Source of the DNA: Variimorphobacter saccharofermentans
GTDB lineage: Bacteria; Bacillota; Clostridia; Lachnospirales; Lachnospiraceae
Direction of reading: 5' to 3'
DNA length: 64,000 nt
Assembly (NCBI RefSeq): GCF_014174405.1
Contig: NZ_JACEGA010000001.1
Location: forward strand, 2,447,001-2,511,000
Shown in pieces: positions 1 to 9,360 of this stretch. Both the position numbers and the translations under genes were made by a program. The notes under the pieces are model-generated. The model made no database searches, was not told the origin of the DNA, and was given only the letters and a program-made list of their open reading frames with translations. Each line of letters begins with the position of its first letter. Position 1 is the stretch's first letter.

Positions 1-60
1 TCAGTGAATATTCCGAAAGCATTACAGCCATATATGGGTGGTATGACTGTAATCAAGTAG
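1..60 (+). CDS. serS: Seryl-tRNA synthetase, C-terminal end (partial)
   Basis: Reading frame 1 is open from the window edge and ends in TAG at 58-60. The 19 visible residues contain IPKALQPYMGG, which matches the conserved tail of bacterial SerRS (IPE.L.PYMGG), the enzyme that charges tRNA-Ser in the cytoplasm. Only the tail is visible, so the catalytic domain cannot be checked. A long AT-rich hairpin follows, consistent with the end of a transcription unit. Confidence 0.8.
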   Translation, partial: SVNIPKALQPYMGGMTVIK

Positions 61-91
61 TTCCATTATAAGCTATTAAATATAAATAAAT

Positions 92-165
92 AAAATATAA
101 ATGAGTAGTATCCTTGAATTGCCTTGTAACATTAAGCATTTCAATGTACTACTCATTTTATATTC
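92..165 (+). terminator. Inverted repeat after serS, probable terminator
   Basis: The arm at 92-110 pairs with 147-165; the core is ATGAGTAGTA against TACTACTCAT, extended by AT pairs. The position just behind serS and before the convergent acyl-CoA ligase gene suggests a terminator, possibly working in both directions. The stem is AT-rich and the loop is long, so the strength is uncertain. Confidence 0.5.
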
Positions 166-262
166 TTCTACTATTCCATTTATTTAATAACTGCTATTTT
201 TATATAATATGTCAGACTGTGGAACAATGTAGCATTTCTTCCATTCACTGTGCTGTCCCCTA

Positions 263-1897
263 TTATCGCTGTGTTTCTGCCGCTACCAATCCGGCAACTC
301 CATATTTTTCACGCAAGCGAGGCTTTTCAATTTTACCGGTTGGGTTACGGGGTACCTTATCAAAGATGACCTTTCGAGGACGTTTATAACGAGGCATCGG
401 TGCGCAGAAGGCTTCTATTTCTTTCTCCGTACAGGTGCATCCAGGCTTTAGCTCGATGATTGCTGCTGCAATTTCACCCAGACGTTTATCCGGTAAACCA
501 ATCACTGCAACATCTTTAATTGCAGTATGGGCACGAAGGAAATCTTCGATTTGTACGGGATACAGATTTTCTCCTCCACTAATGATTACGTCCTTCTTTC
601 GATCAACAAGATAGATAAAGCCGTCCTCATCCATACGTGCCATATCACCGGTAAACAGCCACCCGTCCTTCAGTACCGCTTCAGTAGCCTTCGGATCCTT
701 GTAATAGCATTTCATAACACCGGGTCCCTTTACAGCTAATTCACCGACCTCTCCCTGTTTCACAGGCTGTCTATTCTCATCAACGATCATCGTCTCCCAA
801 TTATATCCTGGAACGCCAATCGCTCCTACTTTATGTATATTCTCCACACCAAGATGTACACATCCTGGTCCGATGGATTCGCTCAGTCCGTAATTCGTAT
901 CATATTGATGATTAGGGAAATACTTCTTCCAGCGACGGATCAGACTCGGCGGAACCGGCTGGGCTCCGATATGCATCAGTCTCCACCTGGATAAATCATA
1001 GTCCTCCAATTTTAATTCTCCGCTGTCAATGGCATCCAGAATATCCTGTGCCCACGGAACAAGAAGCCACACAATCGTAATCTTCTCTTCAGATACTGTT
1101 TTTAATATCCATTCTGGTTTAATTCCCCTCAGTAATACAGCCTTGCTACCGGCTAGCAGACTACCGAACCAGTGCATTTTCGCTCCTGTATGGTACAATG
1201 GCGGTATACAGAGGAAGTTGTCCTCTCTGGTTTGTCCATGATGCTTATTTTCTGTGATACAAGCTGACATCAGGCTTTTATGTGTATGTAAGATGGCTTT
1301 TGGAAATCCTGTTGTTCCGGAGGAAAAGTAAATTGCAGCATCATCCTCATCCGATAACGCAATCTGAGGTGCTTCGGATGAGCAATTCGCAGTCAAACGA
1401 TCATAGCTTTCTGCAAAGGTCGGACGATTTTCCCCAGCATAGAATAAAGTTCTCACCATGGGAATCTGATCATATATGCTTTCAAGACGACCAATGAATT
1501 CAGGGCCAAATACTAACGCTATTGTATCCGATAATTCCAGACAATACTTTATCTCTTCCGCTGTATATCGGAAATTCAAAGGAACTGCGATTGCTCCTGC
1601 TTTCAGTATACCAAAATATATCGGTAGCCATTCCAGACAGTTCATCAATAAGATTGCTACCTTATCTCCTTTTTTAATACCTCTCTTCAAGAGTAAATTG
1701 GCCATACGGTTTGCTTTTTCATCAAAAACACGCCAAGTCATTTCTCGACGATATTCACCGGCCGGATTATTTTCAATCAATTCGTATTCTCGCCAGATTA
1801 CATGATGACTCTCCTGAAGATCCAGATTTATCTCTGTCAGACAGATTTCCTGTCCATACATCTCCGCATTCCGTGATAGTATTTCAGTGATTGGCAT
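263..1897 (-). CDS. AMP-forming acyl-CoA synthetase (acyl-CoA ligase)
   Basis: Cytoplasmic enzyme of the ANL adenylating superfamily that activates a carboxylic acid with ATP and transfers it to CoA. The 544 residues fit the family length. Visible motifs are the phosphate loop YFSSGTTGFPKA (about 190), the GWLFTGD motif with the hinge sequence DRKKDVIISGGEN, and the C-terminal NPTGKIEK holding the catalytic lysine. The acid substrate cannot be read from sequence; medium/long-chain fatty acid or aryl acid ligases are both possible. A good ribosome site (GGAGGAAAAAGAA) precedes the ATG. The gene is monocistronic. A remnant of an acyl-CoA reductase lies 4 kb away, so the two may once have formed an acyl-CoA reducing pathway (inference). 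Confidence 0.88.
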   Translation of the reverse strand: MPITEILSRNAEMYGQEICLTEINLDLQESHHVIWREYELIENNPAGEYRREMTWRVFDEKANRMANLLLKRGIKKGDKVAILLMNCLEWLPIYFGILKAGAIAVPLNFRYTAEEIKYCLELSDTIALVFGPEFIGRLESIYDQIPMVRTLFYAGENRPTFAESYDRLTANCSSEAPQIALSDEDDAAIYFSSGTTGFPKAILHTHKSLMSACITENKHHGQTREDNFLCIPPLYHTGAKMHWFGSLLAGSKAVLLRGIKPEWILKTVSEEKITIVWLLVPWAQDILDAIDSGELKLEDYDLSRWRLMHIGAQPVPPSLIRRWKKYFPNHQYDTNYGLSESIGPGCVHLGVENIHKVGAIGVPGYNWETMIVDENRQPVKQGEVGELAVKGPGVMKCYYKDPKATEAVLKDGWLFTGDMARMDEDGFIYLVDRKKDVIISGGENLYPVQIEDFLRAHTAIKDVAVIGLPDKRLGEIAAAIIELKPGCTCTEKEIEAFCAPMPRYKRPRKVIFDKVPRNPTGKIEKPRLREKYGVAGLVAAETQR

Positions 1898-1982
1898 TTC
1901 TTTTTCCTCCAGTTCTGTAACACACTATTTCGTGTTTTCTTTTTCATGTTTATCACTATAAAGAAGTAAAGCACTAAATTAT

Positions 1983-2011
1983 ATTATAAAACGATGAACT
2001 ACTTTAATCAA
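1983..2011 (-). promoter_or_regulatory. Sigma-A-type promoter of the acyl-CoA ligase gene
   Basis: On the minus strand TTGATT (2006-2011) is followed after 17 bp by TATAAT (1983-1988). It lies 86 bp upstream of the ligase start codon. Confidence 0.65.
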
Positions 2012-2061
2012 CCATTTTTATCTTTTTCTCATACAGAAAATTCGGAGCAACTTCCGTATAA

Positions 2062-2099
2062 AGTAAAACGCCCCAAGTAGTATTAACTACAAGAGGCAT
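2062..2099 (-). terminator. Terminator of the TetR/ABC exporter operon
   Basis: On the minus strand GCCTCTTGTAG (2087-2097) pairs, with two T-T mismatches and one wobble, with CTACTTGGGGC (2070-2080). It is followed by GTTTTACTTTA. It sits about 60 bp beyond the stop of the FtsX-like permease gene. Confidence 0.7.
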
Positions 2100-2157
2100 T
2101 TACGTCTAGTTGGCAACGTATGTTATATAGATTGCTTCCAGGTATTTGATATATATT

Positions 2158-4380
2158 TTATTCATCTCTGACCTTTAATCCTTCTACAATATCCAGCTTG
2201 ACAATCCGTAGTCTACTGATGATAGCGATGAAGACTGCCATTATAATTACAATGAAGCCAGCATATATATAGCTTTCCGTATAGATTGTTGCAGATAGTA
2301 CAAAGTTATCGCCTGAGAATGCTGTCTTAACGACATTTAGAATACCATAACCCAGCAAAAATCCAGTGGGTAATGCTAATAGCAACTGCATAACTGCTTC
2401 CTTAATGTGAGCAAGCATTATGCTTTTGATGGGATATCCCATTACGCCCATGAACATATACTCATATTCCCTGGCTGAGAGGTTCATAAGGCCCACCGTA
2501 TACAAAACCGTAAGTCCAAGTATGATTGCACAGGCTAACATGAACCAGATTAATGTATCCAGACTTTCCATTACGGATGCAAAGCTTGTTTTATCATCTG
2601 TCTGCGTAGAATATTCAAAGCCCTGTTCACGGCTTAGTTCTTTCAACGCATCTACATTGGCATCCCGTGCAAATATTACATTATAGACCAGTTGAAAGTC
2701 CTCCAGAATATCATTCGCATAATCGTAGCTGGTGTATAGAGAAAGTCCAAAGCTCTGTTCAAATACACCAGATACCCTGACCTCAGTATCATCAATCATA
2801 AGAGTATCTCCCTCCGTTACATTCCATTGCTGGGCAAAATATTCGGGAATCATTATACCTTCCTCGATACGCTGCGTATCAAGCTGTAACATATCGAAAT
2901 TGTTTTGAACTATAAAGAGCCGATACTCTTTCCCCTTAATCTCTACGGGTAATGCCAGTGCACGGCTACTCTCATCGAGATACTGTTCTATGGGATGCTC
3001 CATCTCCAATAGCATGGGATTAAGCTCTATCAATGCATCATAATGAATAAAATCCTCAAAGTAGGTATCCTGCGTGTATTTCGCTGAGTTAAAAAATCCC
3101 AGTGCAAATGTAAGCAGGGCGCACGAACCACACATGCCCAGAAATACCGCCAGGAACCGTCCTTTATTACGAAGGGTGCTCTTAAATGCGTATCGGGTAT
3201 TAAACGACATTCTGTTCCAGAGAAAGGCTACTCTCTCCAATAGAATGCGCTTTCCGCCTGATGGCATCCGGGATCGCATCAGTTCCGCTGGCATGGGCTT
3301 TAATACACATCGTACACTAATAATCGCAGCTGACACACAGATCAGTGTACAGGCAAGAATTACAACTCCCCACAGTAAAGGATAGAATGTGAATGAAAGC
3401 TCGGGAACCTCGAACATGGATGAGAAAAATTCGATTATGGTGTCACAGAGCAGAGCCGCAGCGATACATCCAAGTAATGCACCTATTAGAGCCATTATTG
3501 CCGACTGAGCAGTATAGATTATCAACAGCCTGCCACCTGTTACCCCCAACGCTTTATAAGAACCGATCTGCCTGCGTTCCATGGATATGGTGCGTTTACA
3601 CATCACGTAGATTATCATAATAATCAGAAGTGCAAAAATAGATGGAAATACAAATGAAAATGTTCTAATTTGCTTAAGATCCTCACGGAATAATACTTTA
3701 TTCAATTGATCACTTTGAATCACCGTTTTTACTGCCCCGATTGTCTCTCCTAGGTCTTTTGCAGTATCCTTATTAATATCACCCAAAGCAACGATTTCGT
3801 TATATGTGTTCTCAAAAAAGCCCTCACTTACAAACACCACTCCAAAGCGATTGGCTCCAGCCATCATCGCGCGTTCATTTTGAACCATATACACATATTC
3901 GGGAGATGCGACTAAAGCGGTAACAGATAACTCACGCCCATCCACTGTCATCTTATCTCCTAAGTTTATGTTACGAGCTTGGGCATGTTTATTCAGAACA
4001 GCACATTCATTTGAATTTACTGGCAATACCCCTTCATATAGGTACGGAGTATTAATCCCTTCCGTCAATGTAATTGCACGTAGCGTTATATCACCATCTC
4101 GAAAGTCCATTACATTCCGCCCCTGCACCTGTTGAATGCTCGCTTCTTCTTCCACCACTGCCACATCATCAGAGTCAAACTCACCATAAAAGGTCACATC
4201 AGCATAGCCTTGGGTCTGAAACAGTTCATTTGCATAGTCTTCATAACTCAAATATATGGTGTAAAGAGTTACAAAGAAAGCTGTTCCCACAAGCACGAGC
4301 AACGTCATACCTATTAGCTGTGGCAGGTGGCGACGTAGCTTACGGAATATCAGGCGAAATATCGATTTTCTCATTACCAT
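2158..4380 (-). CDS. FtsX-like ABC transporter permease
   Basis: Integral membrane subunit of 740 residues. It has an N-terminal membrane segment (about 15-40), a large extracytoplasmic MacB-like domain (about 45-235), a block of three membrane segments (about 245-370), a further segment near 425, a second extracytoplasmic domain (450-620) and a final three-segment block (630-735). This duplicated layout is typical of Firmicute FtsX/MacB permeases involved in peptide, lipid or antimicrobial export. The start overlaps the ATPase stop; ATG codons at 4380 and 4374 are both possible, the second forming TAATG with that stop. Substrate unknown. Co-transcribed with its ATPase and a TetR regulator. 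Confidence 0.85.
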   Translation of the reverse strand: MVMRKSIFRLIFRKLRRHLPQLIGMTLLVLVGTAFFVTLYTIYLSYEDYANELFQTQGYADVTFYGEFDSDDVAVVEEEASIQQVQGRNVMDFRDGDITLRAITLTEGINTPYLYEGVLPVNSNECAVLNKHAQARNINLGDKMTVDGRELSVTALVASPEYVYMVQNERAMMAGANRFGVVFVSEGFFENTYNEIVALGDINKDTAKDLGETIGAVKTVIQSDQLNKVLFREDLKQIRTFSFVFPSIFALLIIMIIYVMCKRTISMERRQIGSYKALGVTGGRLLIIYTAQSAIMALIGALLGCIAAALLCDTIIEFFSSMFEVPELSFTFYPLLWGVVILACTLICVSAAIISVRCVLKPMPAELMRSRMPSGGKRILLERVAFLWNRMSFNTRYAFKSTLRNKGRFLAVFLGMCGSCALLTFALGFFNSAKYTQDTYFEDFIHYDALIELNPMLLEMEHPIEQYLDESSRALALPVEIKGKEYRLFIVQNNFDMLQLDTQRIEEGIMIPEYFAQQWNVTEGDTLMIDDTEVRVSGVFEQSFGLSLYTSYDYANDILEDFQLVYNVIFARDANVDALKELSREQGFEYSTQTDDKTSFASVMESLDTLIWFMLACAIILGLTVLYTVGLMNLSAREYEYMFMGVMGYPIKSIMLAHIKEAVMQLLLALPTGFLLGYGILNVVKTAFSGDNFVLSATIYTESYIYAGFIVIIMAVFIAIISRLRIVKLDIVEGLKVRDE

Positions 4381-5078
4381 TCAACCTCCCCTGGTTCGAG
4401 TGGACATTCGTTATTGGTGACACTTAAGATCTCGCCACTTCGCATCCGGATTACAATATCCGCGATCTTGGCAATCTCCTGGCTATGGGTTATAAAAAGG
4501 ATTGATGTTCCCTGTTCTTTATGAATCTGTTTTAGTACCTCCAGCACCATAATACCCGTCTCAAAGTCCAGAGCACCCGTAGGCTCATCACATAGCAATA
4601 CCTTTGGACGTTTTGCGATAGCTCTTGCAATGGATACACGTTGTTGTTCCCCTCCGGAGAGCTGCCCCGGAAAGTGACTGATACGATCAGTCAAACCAAC
4701 CATCGCTAACGCTCTTTCCGCATCGGCCCGAGTCAACCCTGCCATCTCTGTAGAAAACTCAACATTCTCTACCGCACTTAAATCAGGAAGCAGGTTGTAG
4801 CTCTGGAATACAAAGCCAATGGTATTTTTACGAAATTGTGTCATTTCACGTTTGTTGTACGCTGTGATATCCGTATCTTCAAAAAGTATTTGTCCACTGG
4901 TTGGTCTGTCCATGCAGCCAAGCATATTAAGTAATGTGGATTTACCGGAGCCGCTTGCTCCCAATACCACGATAAACTTGCCAGCCGGAATTTCAAGATG
5001 TATATCCTTTAACGCACGTACCAATGAGTCGCCCTCGCCATAATTCTTGGATAATGCTTTTAAAGTATACAGTTTCAT
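4374..5078 (-). CDS. ABC transporter ATP-binding protein (LolD/MacB type)
   Basis: Cytoplasmic ATPase of 234 residues that powers the downstream FtsX-like permease. Visible motifs are Walker [10 protein letters not shown] (about 40-48), signature LSGGEQQR, Walker [13 protein letters not shown] and the H-loop FITHS. Length and motif spacing fit the MacB/LolD class. It overlaps both neighbours by a few bases (TetR stop and permease start), indicating translational coupling. Confidence 0.92.
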   Translation of the reverse strand: MKLYTLKALSKNYGEGDSLVRALKDIHLEIPAGKFIVVLGASGSGKSTLLNMLGCMDRPTSGQILFEDTDITAYNKREMTQFRKNTIGFVFQSYNLLPDLSAVENVEFSTEMAGLTRADAERALAMVGLTDRISHFPGQLSGGEQQRVSIARAIAKRPKVLLCDEPTGALDFETGIMVLEVLKQIHKEQGTSILFITHSQEIAKIADIVIRMRSGEILSVTNNECPLEPGEVEW

Positions 5079-5683
5079 GAAATACCTCCTAATATATATA
5101 TAATTAATCCGTTAATCAGTGCCTCAAATGTATCATCAATACAATCGCTTTTCATCATGTTCTTATTTGCCATTCCAAAATATACTGCATGTAAGTAATT
5201 GTGTACCACACCTGGATTCACTTTCTGTGTATCAATATGAAACATATTCAGCAGCTTTTCATAGGCCTGGTGTTCCAGGTCCATCAGGTAAACAACACCT
5301 GTATTGGAGTTTGCTTGCATTTCCAGCATCATTTCTTCAATCTCACCGTGATATTTAAAAATGGAAATGAGTTCTTGCGAATGAAAGCACATGCGAATAA
5401 AACTTCGTACTCGTTCAATAAAGGGCTCCGATGACTGTTCTGATAAGAAGTTCTCAGCCTGACGAAATATATCTTCGTGTAACTGCGTTATAATCTCCAA
5501 AAATAAAGCTTCCTTGGAATCATAATGCTTATAAAAACTCCCCTTCGCCATACCGGCAGCTTTTGTAATATCTTCAACACTGGTTTTCTTGATACCATAT
5601 GAATATAGAAGTTCTTTGCCTTTTTCGAGAAGCTTATGCTTCTGAAATTGCTTTTCCTGTTCTGTCAGGATCTTTGGTGACAT
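5075..5683 (-). CDS. TetR family transcriptional regulator
   Basis: First gene of the exporter operon; 202 residues. The N-terminal helix-turn-helix (about 20-60) contains TSVEDITKAAGMAKGSFYKHYDSKEALF, given here only as the family hallmark region around residues 30-56. The C-terminal ligand domain is variable, so the inducer is unknown. The start at 5683 was chosen over an upstream in-frame ATG because AAAGGAGG lies 7 bp before it. It probably represses its own operon through the dyad at the promoter and releases on binding an exported compound (inference from family). Confidence 0.87.
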   Translation of the reverse strand: MSPKILTEQEKQFQKHKLLEKGKELLYSYGIKKTSVEDITKAAGMAKGSFYKHYDSKEALFLEIITQLHEDIFRQAENFLSEQSSEPFIERVRSFIRMCFHSQELISIFKYHGEIEEMMLEMQANSNTGVVYLMDLEHQAYEKLLNMFHIDTQKVNPGVVHNYLHAVYFGMANKNMMKSDCIDDTFEALINGLIIYILGGIS

Positions 5684-5727
5684 GGATAAACCTCCTTTTC
5701 TTTTATTGACCATTATATTATTTCTAG

Positions 5728-5767
5728 TCACTATAGTCATAATAAATCAAAATGAAAACTTTGTCAA
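5728..5767 (-). promoter_or_regulatory. Promoter and probable TetR operator of the exporter operon
   Basis: On the minus strand TTGACA (5762-5767) and TATTAT (5739-5744) are separated by 17 bp. Directly downstream of the -10, at 5728-5739, is a near-perfect dyad (TGACTATAGTGA), well placed for autorepression by the TetR protein. Confidence 0.65.
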
Positions 5768-5860
5768 GAATTTCTATTCCAATTTCTTTATAATGAGTAA
5801 ATTGGAGAACATGTATGATATAGGAAGAATAGGTTTTACCAGACGAATACTTCCCGTCAT

Positions 5861-6073
5861 AAAATAATTCGGACATTGCATCGTAATAAAGGATATTTAC
5901 AAACAGTAGCGCTTCTCTGTGCTACAAATGAAATAGCAGAGCTTTCTGAACTTTTCCTAAAGGCCGGGGCAACAAGAATTACCACGGTAAAGGATATGTC
6001 CAGAATGCTCTGCGGAGAAGCTCATGACGGTGAGTATCCTCTGAGAAGGCATTCCAGAATTGTGGAGTTTTAA
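5861..6073 (+). pseudogene. Remnant of a LuxC-type acyl-CoA reductase (C-terminal end only)
   Basis: About 70 codons ending at TAA 6071-6073. The translation contains RNKGYLQTVALL, GATRIT, DMSRML and HDGEYPLRRHSRIVEF, which I recognise as the conserved C-terminal end of LuxC-family acyl-CoA reductases (usually about 400-480 residues). No ATG and no ribosome site fit; the only start-like codon is a TTG at 5876. Everything N-terminal is missing; the TetR promoter occupies the DNA upstream. A functional gene is very unlikely. Confidence 0.7.
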
Positions 6074-6165
6074 TATCCCTCTATCTCATAATTATGATTT
6101 GGAAGATTAAATAAAGGACAGAAAAAGCATGGTTCCATGTATTTATAAACATACTGTGGTTCTTA

Positions 6166-7386
6166 TTATTCAACCAGTTTTCCGGCTTCTATTAAGTTTT
6201 TATTGCCAGTCATAATAATAGTAATGATAAGCATAAGTATTCCGGTTCCTACCAATAGCCATTCTATCCTGATATAATCTGACATTGGACCAAATAGCAG
6301 CATGGCAAGAGGCATCATGGAACTGGAGATCATACTGAGTACCCCGAACACCCTTCCCATATAATCCGCATCAACCCGTTGCTGTAATAACACGGTAAAC
6401 GGGGTATTAAACATCGGCATTACAAGACCGACAACTCCCATAATAAAGGAGTAAATCCAAAAGTCAGGGATTAATCCTAGCGCAATCGTACAACCTGACA
6501 TAAAAAAGCAGGATACTACCATAGTGTAATGTTTATTCTTAAACCCACCCCAGGAGGCAACCAGGATTCCTCCTAACATCATACCGATAGAGAAAGTTAT
6601 CTCAATCATAGACAGACGCCATACATCATCTCCAAAGCTTCTGGCAACCTGCAATGGCGTTAAAAAAGCTAAAGGCGCGGCTGATATGAAAAAGAATGCA
6701 CTGAAAATAAACAGTGTTTTTATAAAGCTGTGCTGATTAATATACTTTATTCCTTTCATCATATCCTGAAAATAGCTAACACCTTTTCTTTCCTCTGTTT
6801 TAGCATGGTATGGAATGCGTAAAAATAAAAGTAATATTGAGACCGCCGTCGCAGCCGTTACCACATCAATAAAAAAGATGGATTCCATGGATGCCACTGT
6901 GAGCAAAGCTCCGCTTAATATAGGAGCAATCAAGGCTTCCAAAGACTGGATACTGCTATTGATTCCATTTACCTTTATCAGCTTGTCCTCCGGTATAAAT
7001 TCCGGTAAAAAGGCACTAATTGCCGGAGTCTGGATGCCGGAGCCAAGCGAACGTATCGCAGATACAATAAAGAGAAGCCATATTGAATTATAACCAAGCA
7101 TGAACAGAATAGCCAGCCCAAGGGTGGAAATCGCAATAAGTGAATCCGATAGAGCAATCAGTAATTTGCGATTATACCGATCTGCCCATACTCCGGCAAA
7201 GGGTGACAAGAACAAGGTAGGTAGAAATCCGCTTACGATGGATAATGTTACCATGATCCCTGATTCTGATTCTAGTGTTATATACCAGGTAATAGCATAT
7301 TGAACCAATAAGGAGCCAAACAAAGATATGTTCTGGCTAATTAAAAATAATACCGCATTCTTCTTCCAATTCAAATTCACAGACAT
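6166..7386 (-). CDS. MFS efflux transporter (DHA3/MefA-like)
   Basis: Integral membrane protein of 406 residues with about 12 hydrophobic segments. The N-terminal half carries the MFS motif region GVWADRYNRKL (about 64-74) between segments 2 and 3. Overall the sequence resembles the DHA3 family, which includes macrolide and siderophore exporters. Proton-driven export of a small molecule is the expected activity; the substrate cannot be assigned. It stands alone, with AGAGACAG-type weak ribosome site upstream. No adjacent ATP-binding partner of the MsrD type is present, so macrolide resistance should not be assumed. Confidence 0.85.
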   Translation of the reverse strand: MSVNLNWKKNAVLFLISQNISLFGSLLVQYAITWYITLESESGIMVTLSIVSGFLPTLFLSPFAGVWADRYNRKLLIALSDSLIAISTLGLAILFMLGYNSIWLLFIVSAIRSLGSGIQTPAISAFLPEFIPEDKLIKVNGINSSIQSLEALIAPILSGALLTVASMESIFFIDVVTAATAVSILLLFLRIPYHAKTEERKGVSYFQDMMKGIKYINQHSFIKTLFIFSAFFFISAAPLAFLTPLQVARSFGDDVWRLSMIEITFSIGMMLGGILVASWGGFKNKHYTMVVSCFFMSGCTIALGLIPDFWIYSFIMGVVGLVMPMFNTPFTVLLQQRVDADYMGRVFGVLSMISSSMMPLAMLLFGPMSDYIRIEWLLVGTGILMLIITIIMTGNKNLIEAGKLVE

Positions 7387-7514
7387 TCTGTCTCTCCCGT
7401 CTTCTTAATTTACTATACACAGTTATTAAGGCTCTTTCTTTTATTTGCTTTGCTTCCGACTAAATATTAATCCTGACAACAACATCTTAGATAATACCGA
7501 TACAGTCCATTCCT

Positions 7515-7943
7515 TTATAATAATTCCTGAACATTTGATTCTCCAAGTACCTTAATTCCTTCGGATATTAATAATTCGGCAAGTACTCCATCTCCATCTA
7601 TCTGTGTATGAGTAAAGGTTCCATCATAGATTTTTCCACATCCACAGGAAGGACTGCGCTCCTTTAAAATGGCATACTCACACTGATATAGCTTTGCCAG
7701 ATTCAGTACTTCTTGTGCACCTTTTTTATAGTATTCCGTAACATCCTCTCCTATTCTGGTAATTACCTTATCCTTAATCCGCTCGGCAGGCTCCCTGGGA
7801 GTACTCATACCACCGAATATTTCGGGACATACCGGAATAAGATGATACTTTTTCATCAGCTCATCCAGATGTTCTATCCACATTCCTACCCCATCATAGC
7901 GACAATTCACGCCCATTAAACAAGCACTAATTAAGATATTCAT
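7515..7943 (-). CDS. DUF523 family protein
   Basis: Small cytoplasmic protein of 142 residues. Hallmarks of DUF523 are present: ISACLMGVNCRYDG at the N terminus, PVCPE in the middle and KERSPSCGCG near residue 95, giving several conserved cysteines that could bind metal. The biochemical role of the family is not established. The start at 7943 is preferred over two upstream in-frame ATGs because GGAG lies 6 bp before it. Confidence 0.85.
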   Translation of the reverse strand: MNILISACLMGVNCRYDGVGMWIEHLDELMKKYHLIPVCPEIFGGMSTPREPAERIKDKVITRIGEDVTEYYKKGAQEVLNLAKLYQCEYAILKERSPSCGCGKIYDGTFTHTQIDGDGVLAELLISEGIKVLGESNVQELL

Positions 7944-7963
7944 AGTATTCTCCATTCTATTCA

Positions 7964-8226
7964 TTATTTTAAAATAATAACCTCATCTGCACTCGTTAGA
8001 ATCAGGATATCATGAAACCTATAATAAAGGTATTGGATGTCCTGATATCCGGTAATTCGTCTGCGAGAAAATGATCTGCATCATCATGAGTAAAAATAAA
8101 TATATCGTCATTTTGAATTTCCTTAGCCTTACAAATGGTAATAAAAGCATCAATAAGAACTCTTTTATTATTTACATTGATTTCAATAGCCCCAACACCA
8201 AGATTTCTGATATTGATTTTATCCAT
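7964..8226 (-). pseudogene. Truncated metallo-beta-lactamase-fold hydrolase
   Basis: The 74-codon frame 8226-8002 contains LGVGAIEI, RVLIDAF and the metal motif FTHDDADHF, the N-terminal part of an UlaG-like metallo-beta-lactamase-fold protein (normally over 200 residues). It then stops after IIGFMIS. In the next frame the same DNA reads HDILILTSADEVIILK and ends at 7964, which looks like the end of the same type of protein. The simplest explanation is an internal out-of-frame deletion that removed the middle and the remaining metal ligands. It is therefore probably inactive. Confidence 0.6.
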
Positions 8227-8323
8227 TGTAAACTTCTTTCCTCATATACCACTATTTTCTTATATTTATTATGACGCTTTTGATTTATAATAAAATTGAT
8301 TCATAAAAGATTATAGTAACATA

Positions 8324-8353
8324 TTGACATTCACCCTAATATGCAAGTATTAT
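8324..8353 (+). promoter_or_regulatory. Promoter of the SIMPL-domain gene
   Basis: TTGACA (8324-8329), 18 bp spacer, TATTAT (8348-8353). The leader to the start codon is about 125 nt and contains a small palindrome ATTCCATGGAAT near 8405-8420. Confidence 0.55.
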
Positions 8354-8483
8354 AACAGAAAATACATCTATGTAAAATATGAGTTTCCTTAAAAAATGTA
8401 TATTATTCCATGGAATACATTAGGAAGTAAGCTCATACCATTAAAGGGTCATAGTGAACTGTATTACTTGAAAGGAGACACAT

Positions 8484-9230
8484 ATGAAAGAATTTCGTAA
8501 CAAAGCAATCATCAGTTGCCTCGTTGCACTCATCCTTGTAGCTGGAGCAATTACCTGTGCTACTATTGTAACCACAGGATTAGTCAGAATTAAAAGTTCC
8601 AGAACCAGTATTATTGTAACTGGCTCTGCTAAGCAGCAGATTACCTCTGACTTGATTGTGTGGACCGGTAGTTTTAATACTAAGGCCAAAAATCTTCATG
8701 ATGCCTATACCCAGTTAGAAGAGAATCGGGATGTGGTTACTAAATATTTGAAAGATCAGGGTTTATCCGAGGATGACTTCGTATTCTCATCGATAAATAC
8801 AATGATCAATTATGTATTAAACGATTATGGGAACTACACCAATGAGATTGACGAGTACGATCTAAGCCAGTCAGTAACTATTACCTCAAAGGATATCGAT
8901 AAAATTACTGATATCTCAAGAAATGCTACAGAATTACTCGAGCAGGGAGTTGCATTTCAATCAAATGCCCCACAATATTTTTATACGAAGCTTGCAGAGG
9001 CTAAGGTTGCTATGCTTGCAGAGGCAACTAAGGACGCAAGAAAAAGAGCTGAAATGATCGCAGAAAATGCTGGTAGTAGGCTTGGCAATTTAACCTATGC
9101 GGATATGGGCGTAATGCAGATTACCCCTTTGTATTCCAATGAAATATCCGATTATGGTATTAATGATACATATTCCTTAGAAAAGGAAATTACTGCTGTT
9201 GTTCACTGTACCTTCGAGATAGAGAAATAA
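8484..9230 (+). CDS. SIMPL (DUF541) domain protein, membrane-anchored
   Basis: 248 residues. A single hydrophobic segment at about 9-33 is followed by an extracytoplasmic SIMPL/DUF541 domain: IIVTGSAKQQITSD near 45-58 and, near the end, the helical ATKDARKRAEMIAENAG followed by LGNL, both typical of the family. The orthologous Gram-negative proteins (BP26/OMP28) are periplasmic; the function is poorly defined. The start has a strong ribosome site (GAAAGGAG, 6 bp spacing). The gene is monocistronic and ends before a structured repeat. Confidence 0.85.
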   Translation: MKEFRNKAIISCLVALILVAGAITCATIVTTGLVRIKSSRTSIIVTGSAKQQITSDLIVWTGSFNTKAKNLHDAYTQLEENRDVVTKYLKDQGLSEDDFVFSSINTMINYVLNDYGNYTNEIDEYDLSQSVTITSKDIDKITDISRNATELLEQGVAFQSNAPQYFYTKLAEAKVAMLAEATKDARKRAEMIAENAGSRLGNLTYADMGVMQITPLYSNEISDYGINDTYSLEKEITAVVHCTFEIEK

Positions 9231-9250
9231 AAATATTATCTATGTATTTA

Positions 9251-9330
9251 AAAAAGGCTGATGTATGATGTATCGGCAGTGATTATGGTAAGTTATAATC
9301 TCTGTATATTGATATTATGCATCAGCCTCT
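9251..9330. repeat. Structured intergenic repeat, short form (copy 1)
   Basis: The arms AGGCTGATG (9255-9263) and CATCAGCCT (9320-9328) pair, and the stem continues imperfectly inward. The interior holds GATTATGGTAAGTTATAATC, the same kind of core found in the other copies near 37.5 and 44.0 kb. It lies between convergent genes, so it probably also terminates transcription in both directions. Confidence 0.55.
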
Positions 9331-9360
9331 TTGTACCATATAATTAGTTTTGGTATGGTA

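Noticed and set aside
5682..5867. 61-codon plus-strand frame antisense to the tetR promoter
   Set aside because: Covers the tetR start, its ribosome site and promoter in reverse; no family resemblance. Only the following luxC remnant has real coding character.
6166..7386. Macrolide resistance by the MFS exporter
   Set aside because: Family resemblance to MefA is broad and there is no MsrD-like partner; substrate not predictable.
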